A stretch of 32,127 bases of DNA from Parachlorella kessleri (Eukaryota > Chlorophyta > Trebouxiophyceae > Chlorellales > Chlorellaceae). The notes under the pieces are model-generated. The model did not search any database. It was given only the letters and a program-made list of their open reading frames with translations, and had not been told where the DNA came from. The position numbers and the translations under genes are program-made. Shown here piece after piece: positions 22,201 through 32,127 of this stretch. The stretch lies in contig BBXU01001802.1 in assembly GCA_001598975.1 (NCBI GenBank), forward strand, positions 1 to 32,127, given 5' to 3'. Positions within the stretch are counted from its first letter, which is position 1. Each line of letters opens with the position of its first letter.

Positions 22201-23808
22201 GGAACCCAATATCTCTACCACTGCACACTCACTGAGGGCCATGGAGGGGAATTGCCTGCTTTCCCACTCCCAGCATGACTCGGGCAAATACCACCAGCGG
22301 CACATCATCGCCTATCAAGTCTTTGTGCTCCGTCCCCAGGCCGGCAGTAGCAGGGGGGAGGCGGAGGGCCCGGGGGGGTGTGCCCGGCCCATGTGGGGGG
22401 AAGGGGGCCACCTGATACAGGGTGGATGCGAAGCACCCATAGAGCTGCCGTACACCCAGGCCAAAGTTCTCCGGCATGTCCCTGCAGGACGAGCACAGCA
22501 ATGCTGGATTTACCGGGATGCCAGGTATGAAGGTGTTAGCACCAATACCAGGCCACAGGGTCGGGCTAACAGTCTTCGCAATACCCACTGGCAGATTCAA
22601 GGATACAACCTCACACCCATGGCCGCCATGCAAACCTGGCCCTGCATTTCCTAGGCTAGAGGGGCAGCCGTGAAACACACCTTGCAACAATCGTAAGGGT
22701 GGCCAAGCTGCCTGCCTAGCATGCGCACCAAAGATGCACACTGCCACTCACATGTTGTGATAGGCCAGCAGTGCTGTGGATTTGACCCGGGAGGGGTCGT
22801 ATGCGCAGAGCCCCAGGTGCTGGCAGAAGCGCAGGTACAGTTGGGCAGTGTCATCAGTTGTGTGCCAGTAGTTGGCCAGGACCTGGTCACCACAACCACA
22901 ATCGTGTTGGTTGTTTGGTGTTTAAGCCAAGGCGAAGAGAAGAGGAGAGAAGAAGAGGGAAGGTTTGTTTTGTTCTTGCCATTCCAGACAAACACCTGTC
23001 AACGGTGACACACCTCGTCCCGGGCAGCCCAACACCCATCCAGGTGCCACAAAGGGGCCATCTCACACCCCGTATGCTGTGCTATGCTGCCTGTGCTGCA
23101 ATCGATTCTCTTTGAGACAAACCCAACACCAGGCTCCAAGTAACTGCTGACCCCTTGGGACCCTGCAACCCAGCCACTGTGACTCACCCAAGGGCTGAAC
23201 AGGTAGCCTTGCTCATGGCGCACAGCCTGGTCAGGCTGTGCACCTTCTGCCAGAAGCTTGGCCTGCAGGGCCTCCGGGGTTATCACGCTGATGACCTCCT
23301 TGACTCGCGGGTCAAAGCTTCTCTCATTCAACCGCGCCTCCGGCAGCTCAAAGCTCGTATCTGCAGGACCAGCAGCAGTGTTTGCGAGAGAGGGTTTATA
23401 GCTCCTCAAGCGCATCGAAGTGGCTTCATGTTCTTTACTTGGACCTGAGCGAGTGTCAGTTCTTCCTGTGTAAGGGCTCAGGGCAACGACTGAGCCAGGA
23501 ACGGTGCCCTAAGGGGACACAGCAGGGCAGCAAACTCACTCGTGCTGACATAGTACAGCTGCCCCTTCCATAGGGTGACGCTGGTCAGGTGGCAGACGGA
23601 GAACCACCAGTTGTCTTCGTTGCACTGCAGGGACACCAGGGCATGAAGGCGTATGATTCCGTACCAAGGGGCAAGAGGACATACACATGCACCCACGTGC
23701 AGTCGAACGTCTGACCTTCACGCTGGATAGCTCAGGCTTCGCTGCTCCAACACTGGCGACCAACAGCACCACCGTGGTGCAAGCGACAGACAGCCACCGG
23801 GCCCCCAT
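19268..23808 (-). CDS. GT61-family glycosyltransferase (DUF563-like) with C-terminal membrane segment
   Basis: Eleven exons in transcript order: 23808-23716, 23624-23540, 23360-23188, 22882-22752, 22481-22233, 21957-21636, 21318-21148, 20850-20766, 20507-20461, 20242-20039, 19756-19268. They give 682 residues. GT61 enzymes (plant xylosyl/arabinosyltransferases, animal EOGT) work in the secretory pathway. The hallmark is the block ADILVVPHGAATGNLYFLP (about 384-401), matching the family's hGAgLtNllFlP pattern, preceded by RPHVVLVNRRF. Residues 1-23 form a hydrophobic signal peptide or anchor. Exon 6 has a Ser/Gly/Arg-rich insert. The last exon has a Gln-rich stretch and then a hydrophobic segment at about 646-663, unusual for GT61 proteins. 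Exon 5 includes a Pro-rich piece that could instead be an unspliced intron. Exon 9 is only 47 bp. Acceptor and donor sugars are unknown. Confidence 0.85.
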
Positions 23809-24932
23809 GTCGATAGCAATGGAAATGAATAAGCTTCTGCAAGACTGGAACTGAAACTGCGTGTAATATGGGGCTGCCAGCTGGTGCGCTGGCTGATTTC
23901 GACGTGTTTGATTGATTTGAACGCGGTCGGGTCCCTGGGTACCCGGGTATCTAACCAGGTGCCAAAAAAGAAAACCAGGTGGTCGGCTGACGCACCAGCC
24001 AGTGGCACCACCTCTGTAGAAGGCACACTGCGGGCCAATTTGACCACTTTGCACATCCCCGAATGCCAGGTTGGTGGCATGGCGCATGTACTGATCACAG
24101 CGCCGCTGGCCACGCGGACGAGGATGGGCAATAAAGTCAACTCCAGAAACTAGTTGCTGCACGCAGTGTTCTGCCAAGTGTGCATACGATGTAAGCAGAG
24201 ACAAATTGTCACACAGCTGGTACTGGGAACCCGTGTGCACTGAAGTGAAGTGGTGCACGTGCGAACTTTTGCCCAAGGCTCATCTTTCCGCATTAACGAC
24301 AGGATAGGGGCACCTCCGTCGGGAAGCACGCCTGGCTTGCTACTGACCTCTCCAGTACAACCCCTCGTGACTGCTATGGCAGGCCAGTACCAACAGCACC
24401 CCTGCTTCTCTTTATTTTCTTTTCAGACAGTAGAAGCTGTGGCAAGGTAGCTCCACAAATATATTGATCAGGTCACTTCTACAGATAGAATCTTCATCAT
24501 ACACGTAGTATGCTCAACAAGCGTTGAAGAGGAATTCGACTTTGACGACAGAACTGTAGAAAGGATTTCTAGGACACCAGTACGCCTCAGGACTAGCTGT
24601 CTCTCGACATAAGACTGCTCACTCAGGCTCATCCTGCATCCCGCCCTGTCAGTCCAGCTCACCTCTCACTCCCTGTTCGCACTACCTGCCGCCCATGCTA
24701 ATCAGACTGCATCCAGTCCTGTTAGTACAGCCCAGCTCTCACTCCCTACTGCACTACCTGCCACCCGTACTAGTAAGAGATGTTAGTCACTGCCTCTTTG
24801 GCTTTCTATTTCCACACTCGCCCACACTGACAAAAGCATACCTTCCCTCAGGATGTGTCCTGGCCTTCACTTCTATACGCAACCATATCTTACTCCGACT
24901 CATACAAGCCTGACCCACATCCGCTCTCGCTC
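23809..24932. other. Interval between GT61 start and SLX1 end
   Basis: These 1,124 bp hold the GT61 promoter and the SLX1 3' UTR. A plus-strand open frame at 23884-24153 has no recognisable family. The right part (about 24600-24900) is C/T-rich on the plus strand and holds the imperfect tandem duplication listed separately. I see no gene. Confidence 0.5.
24634..24779. repeat. Imperfect tandem duplication, period about 73 bp
   Basis: Two adjacent units start at 24634 and 24707 with CTGCATCC. They share the blocks CTGT(C/T)AGT, CTCTCACTCCCT and GCACTACCTGCC(G/A)CCC. Several substitutions and small length changes separate them, so the duplication is not recent. It lies outside any predicted coding exon, downstream of SLX1. 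Confidence 0.65.
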
Positions 24933-27900
24933 TTAGTCACTGATCACGATCACCTCACCATCATCCTGCCAAACAACCGAGCCCGCGGCAGCGCCAGCCG
25001 CCCCCAGCTTCCGGCCCACGGGACCCATCCACCCGTCCCCAAGGGCCCCCAGACGGCCTGAGAGGCCACTGCTACTAGCCTGCCCCAGGCCGCCGGCTTC
25101 TTCCCTGGAGAGCCAACCAAACCGCGGTTGCTGTGCGGGTGGCTGACCCGCCCAGCGAACGCCAGGCCTGTGACACCCTCCGCGCCCCTCCACAGAGCCC
25201 TTTGCCTGCTGAGCCAACTGCTCACAAAGCTGCTGCTGCTGCTGCTGCTGCTGGGCATCAGGCTGCCATTGGCACTCGCTATGCTGCTGCTGCTGCTGCT
25301 GCTGCTGGGCATCAGGCTGCCATTGACACTCGCTATGCTGCTGCTGCTGCGCCTGCTGCACCCGCTTGCGCAGGGGTGCTGGGCTGGGCGTGCCTCTTGG
25401 TGAGGCCAGTGCGCGCCCCTTTGCTGGCTTGAGGACAGAGGCCTCCTGCTCGCCCAGCGCTGCTGCTTTGCCCAGGAAGGCTTGGGGCTCAGAAGGGCGC
25501 AGGTGGCGGGCGTACGCCCTGCGCTGCAGCAGCAGCCCTTGGTTAGAGGTGTATTCTTGCCGTGAAACATTCCTGACGAAAGTAAAGAGTAGAAAGGATA
25601 TACAATCTACAAGGCTGCCCTGCCCACAACCCAACGCCTCCTCCAGTAGCGAGAAAACCCAATAGGGAGAATTGAGAGTTGTCAGGCACCCCACGTGCGA
25701 GCACTGTACCTGTGACACCCTCCATGGATGTCATGGCCAGATACAGATGTGCACACAGTAAGCGATGGTGTATGAAATCACACGAGCATGGCTGCACACA
25801 TCAACTCTTGCATCACACCTGGGTCTTCTTGACATGGCCCCGCCCGGTGGAGCCGCAGCCGCTGCAGAAACCCTTCCAAGGGCTGCTGCTGCCTCACTCG
25901 CCCTGGCCATGCCTGCGCTCTCGCTAGGAGTAGCTGCTGCAGCCCCATCGCCACGCTGCATGAGATGCTGGTGCATGAGAGGGTCCGCAGCTCCACAGGC
26001 AGCTGGCTGCTGCGGAGCCTCGGCCCGAGCCCCGCCTTGCAGCAAGGAGCGCTGCTGTGCCTGCTGCGAGGCCTGGCCTGCCAGCTGCAGCCTGTCTCTG
26101 AGGGGCAGGGGCGAGGGGCTGACTAAGTCTATCACCTCTGGCTGCTGGAGGTGGGGCTGCTGGGGGCAAACTTGCTCGTACGGAGCGTGGTCCAGCTGAT
26201 GGGACGGGCAATCTGGGGAGGGTGAGCTACGAGTGCCATCCACTGGCGAGGCCAGTGTGAAAGTGCCCAGCCGCTGGGTGGGCGGGCTCTCCCAACGCTG
26301 CCGCTGAGCAGTTACAGGGGTGCCAGCGTCAGGGTCACTGCCGCTGCCGGAGGTGGGGCTGCCCTGGGTTACAGCTCGAGACAGGGGAGGAGACGCAGGC
26401 TCAACTGGCGGTAGGTAGGCCAGGTATGCAGAATGATCCTCCTGCCAAACTCTGCCCTGCTGCGCCTGGTACTCGGGGCTGTGCACTTGCTGTTGCAAGC
26501 GCAAGAGGGCAGCGCTAGGCCCAGGCTCACTCTCAGACTCCGACAGCAGCACGACTTCCTCCGCCTGCTGTTGCTCCCCCTGCCCATGCGTCAAGGCTGG
26601 CACCGGCAAGCTGTCGTGCCATAGCGGCCAGGAGCCAAAGTCTTGAGAGTCCGCTAACTGCGGATCTGCCGCTGCCGGGCTGCTGTCACTGCAGGCTGCC
26701 GGCCAGCGCTGCGGCAGCACATGGCCCTGGCTGTCACCGCTATCCCAGGGCGCTGCATCCAGCTCCATGTCTGCGGGGGGGGTGTCGGAGGGCGATGACG
26801 AGAGGCTGGAGGGAGCCGTCCACAGGTAGGATCGCGCCTGCTGTAGCTGCGCTCCAGCTTCTGCGGTGGCCCCCTGCTGCCGTCGCTGCTTGGGGAGCCG
26901 GGGCTGCTGAACGGCTGCCCCGTTACGTGCTGCGAGTAGCGGGGGCTGCTCCAGCGGAACCGCTGGCAAGAGGGTGCCAGCAGCCTGCCGGACTGCCTCA
27001 CGCATGACGCCTGGGCCAGGTGCCTGGGCAACGTCTGCTGCAACTTTGCGAGGCCTGCCCCTGCGCTTCGCCACGGGCAGCAATCCTAGTCCATCCCGCC
27101 CCAGGGGCGCTGCCACCCCTAACTCTCCTAGCTGAGAATCTGCAGTGCTGAACCCTCCCGCCGGAAGGTCCTCAGAGCCAGTTGCCAACCCTGCAGGGGC
27201 AGCGGCACCCGCCCCCAGCACAGGGGCAGCAGCCGGCACTTTACGCGGCCGGCCCCTTGGCTTGGCACCGCCCTGCTGCCCTCCTCCTGTTTTTGCTGCT
27301 ACAGCAGCGGCAGCATCCGGCCCAGCCGCTTCCCCGGCTCCAACAGCGCCGGCCTTCCGCCTGCCGCCCCTTTTCTTCACACCTGGGCTAGCTACCGTGT
27401 CAGAGGGGTCTGCCGGCTCATCACCCACAGCGGCAACAGTGGCTCCCGCCAATGCCGGCTTCCTACTCCTGCTGGTTCCTGCCAACCCCTTGTTGCTGCC
27501 CTTGGCTGCCTGCTTGCCCTTGTGCTTCACCCAGCCCACGTTCTGCAGGCTGGACAGCACGTCCGTCCACACCAGAGGCCGGGAGCAGCAGGGGCAGCAG
27601 CCCCTATTAGGCAGTGAGCCTGCCGCTGGCCCATCAGCCTGCAAGGCAGACATGGACACACAGAGCATAGTTGCTGCGCTTGCTGCTCACCCTTGGTCGA
27701 AACTGTCAGCCCTCCAGGAGTCACTGAACACCTACCAGGAGTCACCATCAGTGCTGGTTGTAAAAGAATCTCTACGGCTATCTGGCCCCAGTGAGGAGGA
27801 TCTCCTCCAGGTTGCCTTTTAGCTAGCCTCATAAGCACAAGCTGCCGCAGCTAGGACCCACCCACTGAGCAGCTACACCAGCCGCAGCTCCACACAAAAA

Positions 27901-30757
27901 CCACCATGCTAGACACCAATGCCTGCCACAAGTTCAGCCGCAATATCAGTATCATAAATGTAGCACCGTGGGGGTTCCACAATGGCAGCCGGCACATTGC
28001 CTTTCCCCACTGCGCATCACTGCACGTGCTACCAGAACTCCCCTTGAGCTCACCCCTTCTCAGCCTGGGCACACTGCCCAGGCACCCACACATGTACTGT
28101 ATATGGCACTTATACATATTTTGTACAGATCCAAAACAACCACGCCAGTCAACTCCAACGGCATCGCATGCTGCAGCCAGGGCACAAGGAGCCCTCTTCC
28201 CCGCGCCACCAAGCTAACCTAGTATACCAGCACAAGCAGGACACCGTCGGAAGCCAAAAGACGACACATCAAACACTGCCCAAGAATGATGCCCTGTGTT
28301 CAACCGCACCTCTAGGAGCGACCTGGCCAGGCACTCTACATGGGACCGCTTCCCACAGCCGGGGCACACAGCCCAGGTGCGGTTGGCTGCCTTGCTGCAC
28401 ACCATGCAGGCTGTAAGCGCCCTCGCGGCCGCAGCGGCAGACGCCTTCTCGCTCTTGCCTTTGCCACCTAGGCCCTTCTTCTTGGCACCGTTGGCTGCTG
28501 GTGCCTGGGGAAGGTCACCTTGCTCCGGTTGCTGCAGGAGCGCTGGCTCCCTGGGACTAGAATTGGGGCTGTTGGGGGATTGGTGGAACTCCCGCCGCTG
28601 TTCCCGCTGCTGCTCCTGCTGCTGACATGCCGGCAAGCCCAGCCGCTGCCCACCCAACCGCTGAACCAGCCTGCTGCTCAGGTCTTCCTCAAGCTCTGAG
28701 CCATCAGACTCGCTACCACCCGTGCACTCCGCCGCCCACGCTGCTCCTGCCGCCGCCTCTGCTGCCGGCCCTACTCTTGGCTCCTGGCTGCCATTGAAGG
28801 CTTGGGCAGCCATTCCAGCACCACCATTCCCTTCCCCCTCTTCATCTTCCTCGTCCTCCTCACCGTCTGGTGGGTCCTCGGCTGCCTCTACAACGTCTGG
28901 CAAGGCCTGAATTGCAGCCGCAAGTAGAGCCCCCAAAATATGATCTTTAACTGTAACATTAATTAGACAAACCCCATCACCCTCTTCAGACCCAAATGAT
29001 GGATCCTTGGCTGCCTAACACAGCTTAAGGGCCCCTCTGCCACACAGCCCGCGCATTGCAAGCTATGGCATCTGAAACACTGTAGTGCACAGCGTAGTAC
29101 ACCGTGGCATCTAGGCCTAGGTTTTCTGGTCGGCACAACCGCATCTGCGGCATATGCGCTGCTGCTGCTGCTGCTGATTGACTTGTCTGCGCAACCCCCA
29201 ACCTGTGCCATACACCTAACCATTACCAACAGTGCCGTAGCTCCACGCTGGAGTCAAAGCCAGACTGCAACCACCGCACCTAAGCCTGGCATGCAGACAT
29301 GTCATCTAAGCCCAGCCTCAGGGGCTCACTCACCTCCATAGGTGACACCAGCACAGCCACGTGCGCTGGTGGCGGCGGGCATCGCCCTCGCTCTGCCGAC
29401 ACCCGCGACGACAGGAAGTGGATGGTGAGCGGGAAGTAGCACCAGGGCTCGGTATTGAGCATCTCCATCAGCAGCAGCACCTGCAGCAGCCTGCAAGAGG
29501 TTGGCATGGCCGAGGCCAGGACGTAGACCTGCTCCTCCTGGAGACATTCAAACAGGCTAGTTGCCGCAGTAATGAAAATGCTGAAAAGTTGCAATTCCTC
29601 CGTAGGCAGACTTGCTGGCACTTCGGGCAGACCCATGCCGCACCTAGCAGTCCCATCAAACACCACGCCTGCCCTGGCCTGGCCTGCCCTGCCCTGGCCT
29701 TAGCGTGCCTGGAAACCCCCAATCCCGCCACCGACTCTGTCGTCCTGCCCCCGCTGCCTCTACTTATCACATGCTACTCACCCTGCCCTACAAAACCCAT
29801 TGCGTGCCTTGCGCCCCTCTTGCTTTCTGTGCCCCTCGACCCCCCAATCCAGCAACCATCCACCCACCAGTCGCAACTCCCAACAAATAATCACCCACCT
29901 TGCCCTGCACCCCATATCGCGCCTTGCGCCCCAGCCGCGCTGCCACGCCGCGAATGTCCAGCGACTTCTCTGGATGCTGCCAGGACCACTCAAACTGCAG
30001 CGCCTGGGTCTGGCTAGGGAAGCCATAGACCACCAAAACCATCTCCCAGGGCCGGCCCCTGCAGGAGGGGTTAGGCAGGGGCTTGCAAAGTCTAGCTTGT
30101 GCTTCTGAAGCTCAAAACATAGAGAAGTAGCAGGAGCGCCATGCAGTAAGCTTTGCAGCACATCACAAGGTGCAGAGCCCAGGGCTAGGACGCCCTACTG
30201 TCATAGGCTGGGCTGCGCACCTCTTGGTCTTGCTGGCACCATTAACAATTTCGCCGTTGTGCTGCCTGATGCGTCGCCGAGGGTTCACGGTGAACCTGCA
30301 GGGAGGCGCCGTCCTGTCGTCCCAGGTGCAGCTTGCTAGGCACAGGTTGGCAAGTGTGACGTGTCAAGCGGCAAGAGAACTTTGTTTGGAGAACTGCCAA
30401 GGCACTGCCCAGGCCTGCCGGTGACGCTGTCCTCCATGCACGTAGCCATATGCGAGATAGATGCCAGGGTAATAGCTAAAACAGCAGTTGGCACACAACG
30501 CAGCTCGCCACGGCCTTAGAGAAAACTAGTGCATGCTGTCGCTGGGCGGTGGTGGCACAAGCATTCGTTAGCCAGAAGTGCTCGCAGGGCCCACACTGTT
30601 GCGTGCAGTGGTGGCACAAGCAGTCACTAGCCAGAAGTGCTCGCAGGGCCCACACTGTTGCGTGCAAATACCTCACCCACCCTATATAGCTGCGGCCTTT
30701 GAAGGTGGGGTTCTTACTCTCCAGCAGGTAGCAGCCGAAGAAGTCCCTGGCTCCCAT
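24933..30757 (-). CDS. SLX1: SLX1 structure-specific endonuclease subunit with long AT-hook/SIM-bearing tail
   Basis: Seven exons in transcript order: 30757-30681, 30295-30221, 30058-29899, 29537-29334, 28906-28310, 27638-25819, 25572-24933. All junctions keep frame and give about 1,190 residues. SLX1 is the catalytic subunit of the SLX1-SLX4 nuclease, which cuts Holliday junctions and flaps. The GIY-YIG domain is complete: GCYLL (8-12), SYIGFT (23-28), RRRIRQHN (32-39) and the metal-binding Glu in LQFEW (74). A RING-type zinc finger straddles exons 5 and 6 (CMVC, CPGC, SHVEC, then CCPCC near 385-389). Known SLX1 proteins are about 250-400 residues. Here an acidic insert (about 180-330) and a tail of about 780 residues are added. 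The tail has AT-hooks KPRGRPRKV (497-505) and KRRGRPRKV (562-570) and SIM-like segments at 732-742, 872-881 and the extreme C terminus. The exon 4 acceptor may instead give 29528. Confidence 0.9.
25226..25352 (-). repeat. 54-bp in-frame tandem duplication with CAG tracts in SLX1 last exon
   Basis: Two copies of a 54-bp unit (identical blocks starting at 25253 and 25307 on the plus strand) encode an 18-residue repeat, [10 protein letters not shown] followed by eight Gln. A shorter Gln run precedes the first copy. The copies differ by one base in the parts I compared, so the event is fairly recent. The tract is CTG on the plus strand and CAG in the transcript. Confidence 0.88.
27639..28309 (-). 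other. Large intron 5 of SLX1
   Basis: A 671-bp intron interrupts the RING finger coding sequence between LARSLLE and the second cysteine cluster. The donor is GAG|GTGCGG and the acceptor ends GCCTTGCAG. No domain or repeat is seen inside. Confidence 0.7.
30549..30666. repeat. 59-bp tandem duplication in SLX1 intron 1
   Basis: Two direct copies of 59 bp, 30549-30607 and 30608-30666, are nearly identical. They share TGGTGGCACAAGCA and the long block around AGCCAGAAGTGCTCGCAG, and differ mainly at six or so bases (attcgt versus gtcact) and at the last base. The second copy ends about 15 bp from the exon 1 donor. Confidence 0.9.
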
Positions 30758-31150
30758 GCTGTGGGGACCCACTGCTCCACACCACCCAGTATTTGTGACA
30801 CCTATCTACCACCGCAAGCCTGCTTGACAGCCACCTTACCAAGGAGGCTGCTAAGGTGTGATCAGTGCATCCTGGTTCTATGATTGAAAGCGCAGCCAAG
30901 TTTCTGAGATGCACAGGTACGACAGGGTCGAAAGGCTAGAATAACAGCTAGCTAGCTGTAAGAGAGCAGTGTTTGGTATCAAAGCAGGTGGCTTCCCGCC
31001 CTCAGTTGGTAAAATGATATCAACCCAAGCGCTTGCTCTCTCCTGCCTTCCGTGGTGCAATGGATCCCCCTGAAAAGTCCCCACATACTTCTTGGACGCA
31101 GTGGCATTAAGTGCCAGCCCGCCGTTGAGCTCGGAGCCCTTGGCCAGATT
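30758..31150. promoter_or_regulatory. Divergent promoter region, SLX1 / PDK
   Basis: A gap of 393 bp separates the SLX1 and PDK start codons and must carry both promoters. It contains a short direct tetramer run (agctagctagct near 30948) but no TATA box I would defend. No gene is seen. Confidence 0.4.
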
Positions 31151-31905
31151 ATGGCAGCAGTAGCAGCGGAACGTGCCATCCAGTCAGGCCTTTCTATGGC
31201 GTCCATGGCAACGAGGCTTGCCTCGCACGCTCTGCGGCAGGCAGCCTCGGCCCCAGGAAAGACCTGTCGCCTTGCGGAGACCTGCCCGTGAGTGACCGTA
31301 ACGCCTGTGATCGAGCCCTGCGTTAGTGTCGGTGTGACTGGGGAAGCGATTGGGTGGACGAGCTATTTGACCCATCCACGCGCCCTGTCCATGACAGCTT
31401 GCTATCCCGGGTTGCTGTCGCAGCAAGGAGCTGGTGGATGATATCTTCGCCTTCGCGTTGAAGAAGCAAACGGGCGTGAGCCTAAAGTATATGTAAGTGT
31501 GAAAACATATTTGGGAGTCAGACATGGCGGCACAGGTGGCTCAAAGAACTTTGCATATTTGGCTGCCAGGTGTTGACACTGAACACAGGTTGCAGCTGCA
31601 AGGGACCCGAGCTAGTGCACGTCGTGTATCTCTTTGTTGACAGGGTAGACTCTGTGCCACAGCTCGTGTGCAGAAGACCGTGTTCCCGACTCCTGAAGCA
31701 CTGCTTGCTACACCCAGTAAGGTATGCAGAGGAGGAGCACTCTCTCTTCTGCTGCAGGCTGGACTTTGGCTCCAAGCCCATCAAGCGGCAACTAATCCTG
31801 TCGGCCCAGTTTTTGCACAATGAGCTACCAGTGCGGTTAGCGCACCGGGTTGCAGAGCTGGAGAACCTGCCCTACGGGCTTTCAGCCAAGCCCCATGTGC
31901 TGAAG
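31151..31905 (+). CDS. PDK: Mitochondrial pyruvate dehydrogenase kinase, N-terminal part (gene continues past window)
   Basis: Three exons, 31151-31287, 31424-31492 and 31758-31905, join in phases 2 and 2 and leave an open phase 0 at the last donor. PDK phosphorylates the E1-alpha subunit and switches off the mitochondrial pyruvate dehydrogenase complex. The visible part is a basic Ala/Ser-rich presequence (MASMATRLASHALRQAA), then the N-terminal helical-bundle motif KQTGVSLKYMLDFGSKP, LSAQFLHNELPVRLAHRV and LENLPYGLSAKP. This is closest to plant PDK; the branched-chain kinase is a less likely alternative. The ATPase (GHKL) domain must lie to the right of the window. The first in-frame ATG is at 31151; the one at 31196 would give a cleaner presequence. 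The third donor is a GC donor, AAG|GCAAGC. Confidence 0.88.
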
Positions 31906-32127
31906 GCAAGCAAGCACTGTTTGAAGGCTGCAATGGCACCGTGGGGAGCGAACTATGTACAGTGTCTCGGGTGGCAGCTTGGTGGCAAGGAGGTGCCCAG
32001 GATGTATATGGGGCAATGAAGGAGCGGCTTGGCACCTGACAGGTGGTGGAGTGCAAGGCTGGCCAGTGGCACCAGCCCTTATAGAGTTTGCTTGGAAAGC
32101 ACAGCAGGATTATAGTCGGAATATACC
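31906..32127 (+). other. Start of PDK intron 3 to window end
   Basis: The sequence after AAG|GCAAGC loses similarity to PDK, whose next conserved motif is an R-D-W-Y segment. No suitable acceptor followed by that motif occurs before the window ends, so the intron is probably incomplete here. Confidence 0.6.

Noticed and set aside
25128..25403. Plus-strand Leu-rich frame that looks like membrane segments
   Set aside because: Poly-Leu comes only from reading the CTG repeat; the complementary Gln frame belongs to the SLX1 last exon with in-frame splicing.
27145..27822. Plus-strand open frame of 225 codons
   Set aside because: It is antisense to SLX1 exon 6, Ala/Pro-rich as expected for the complement of this GC-rich exon, and has no domain. 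The minus strand carries the RING cysteines and AT-hooks.
29361..30017. Plus-strand open frame of 218 codons
   Set aside because: It covers SLX1 exons 3 and 4 and their intron on the opposite strand. The minus strand has clear GIY-YIG similarity.
1..32127. CRISPR array, prokaryotic defence island, tRNA/rRNA genes, transposase or reverse transcriptase
   Set aside because: No regularly spaced repeats, no cloverleaf I could recognise, no transposase or RT motifs in any frame; every recognised gene is a spliced eukaryotic one.

Overview
The window is nuclear DNA from a eukaryote, most likely a green alga (Chlorophyta). The genes are split into many short exons, which I joined by hand using GT-AG (rarely GC-AG) borders and codon phase. 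One gene encodes a plastid-type ribosomal protein L4 with a transit peptide. The pyruvate dehydrogenase kinase and purple acid phosphatase look plant-like. Two genes are followed by TGTAA, the poly(A) signal known from green algae. I see no bacterial operon structure, ribosome binding sites, CRISPR array, tRNA or rRNA. The species cannot be named from sequence alone.

Layout, left to right: (1) 24-542, minus, an unrecognised Ala/Pro/Gln-rich reading frame, weakly supported; (2) 1224-1701, plus, a two-exon small protein with a C-terminal SAP-like (MANF/ARMET-type) helix-extension-helix; (3) 2208-6886, minus, an 11-exon secreted purple acid phosphatase of 649 residues with all metal-ligand motifs; (4) 7681-9399, plus, a 5-exon plastid ribosomal protein L4; (5) 9992-16700, minus, an 18-exon kinesin with N-terminal motor, long coiled coil and an IQ motif; (6) 17115-18599, plus, the 5-exon mitochondrial F1-ATPase assembly factor ATP11; (7) 19268-23808, minus, an 11-exon GT61-type glycosyltransferase with an unusual Gln-rich region and C-terminal membrane segment; (8) 24933-30757, minus, a 7-exon SLX1 structure-specific nuclease whose GIY-YIG and RING core is followed by a very long tail with two AT-hooks and three SUMO-interacting-motif-like segments; (9) 31151-31905, plus, the first three exons of a mitochondrial pyruvate dehydrogenase kinase that runs off the right edge.

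Genes mostly alternate in orientation. There are three compact divergent pairs: phosphatase/L4, kinesin/ATP11 and SLX1/PDK. There are also three convergent pairs: SAP/phosphatase, L4/kinesin and ATP11/GT61. No pathway joins the genes, so this is an ordinary gene-dense chromosomal segment rather than a cluster. The most unusual items are the SLX1 tail, the recurrent AG|GCAAGC GC-AG donors, and the run of eleven phase-0 introns through the kinesin stalk.
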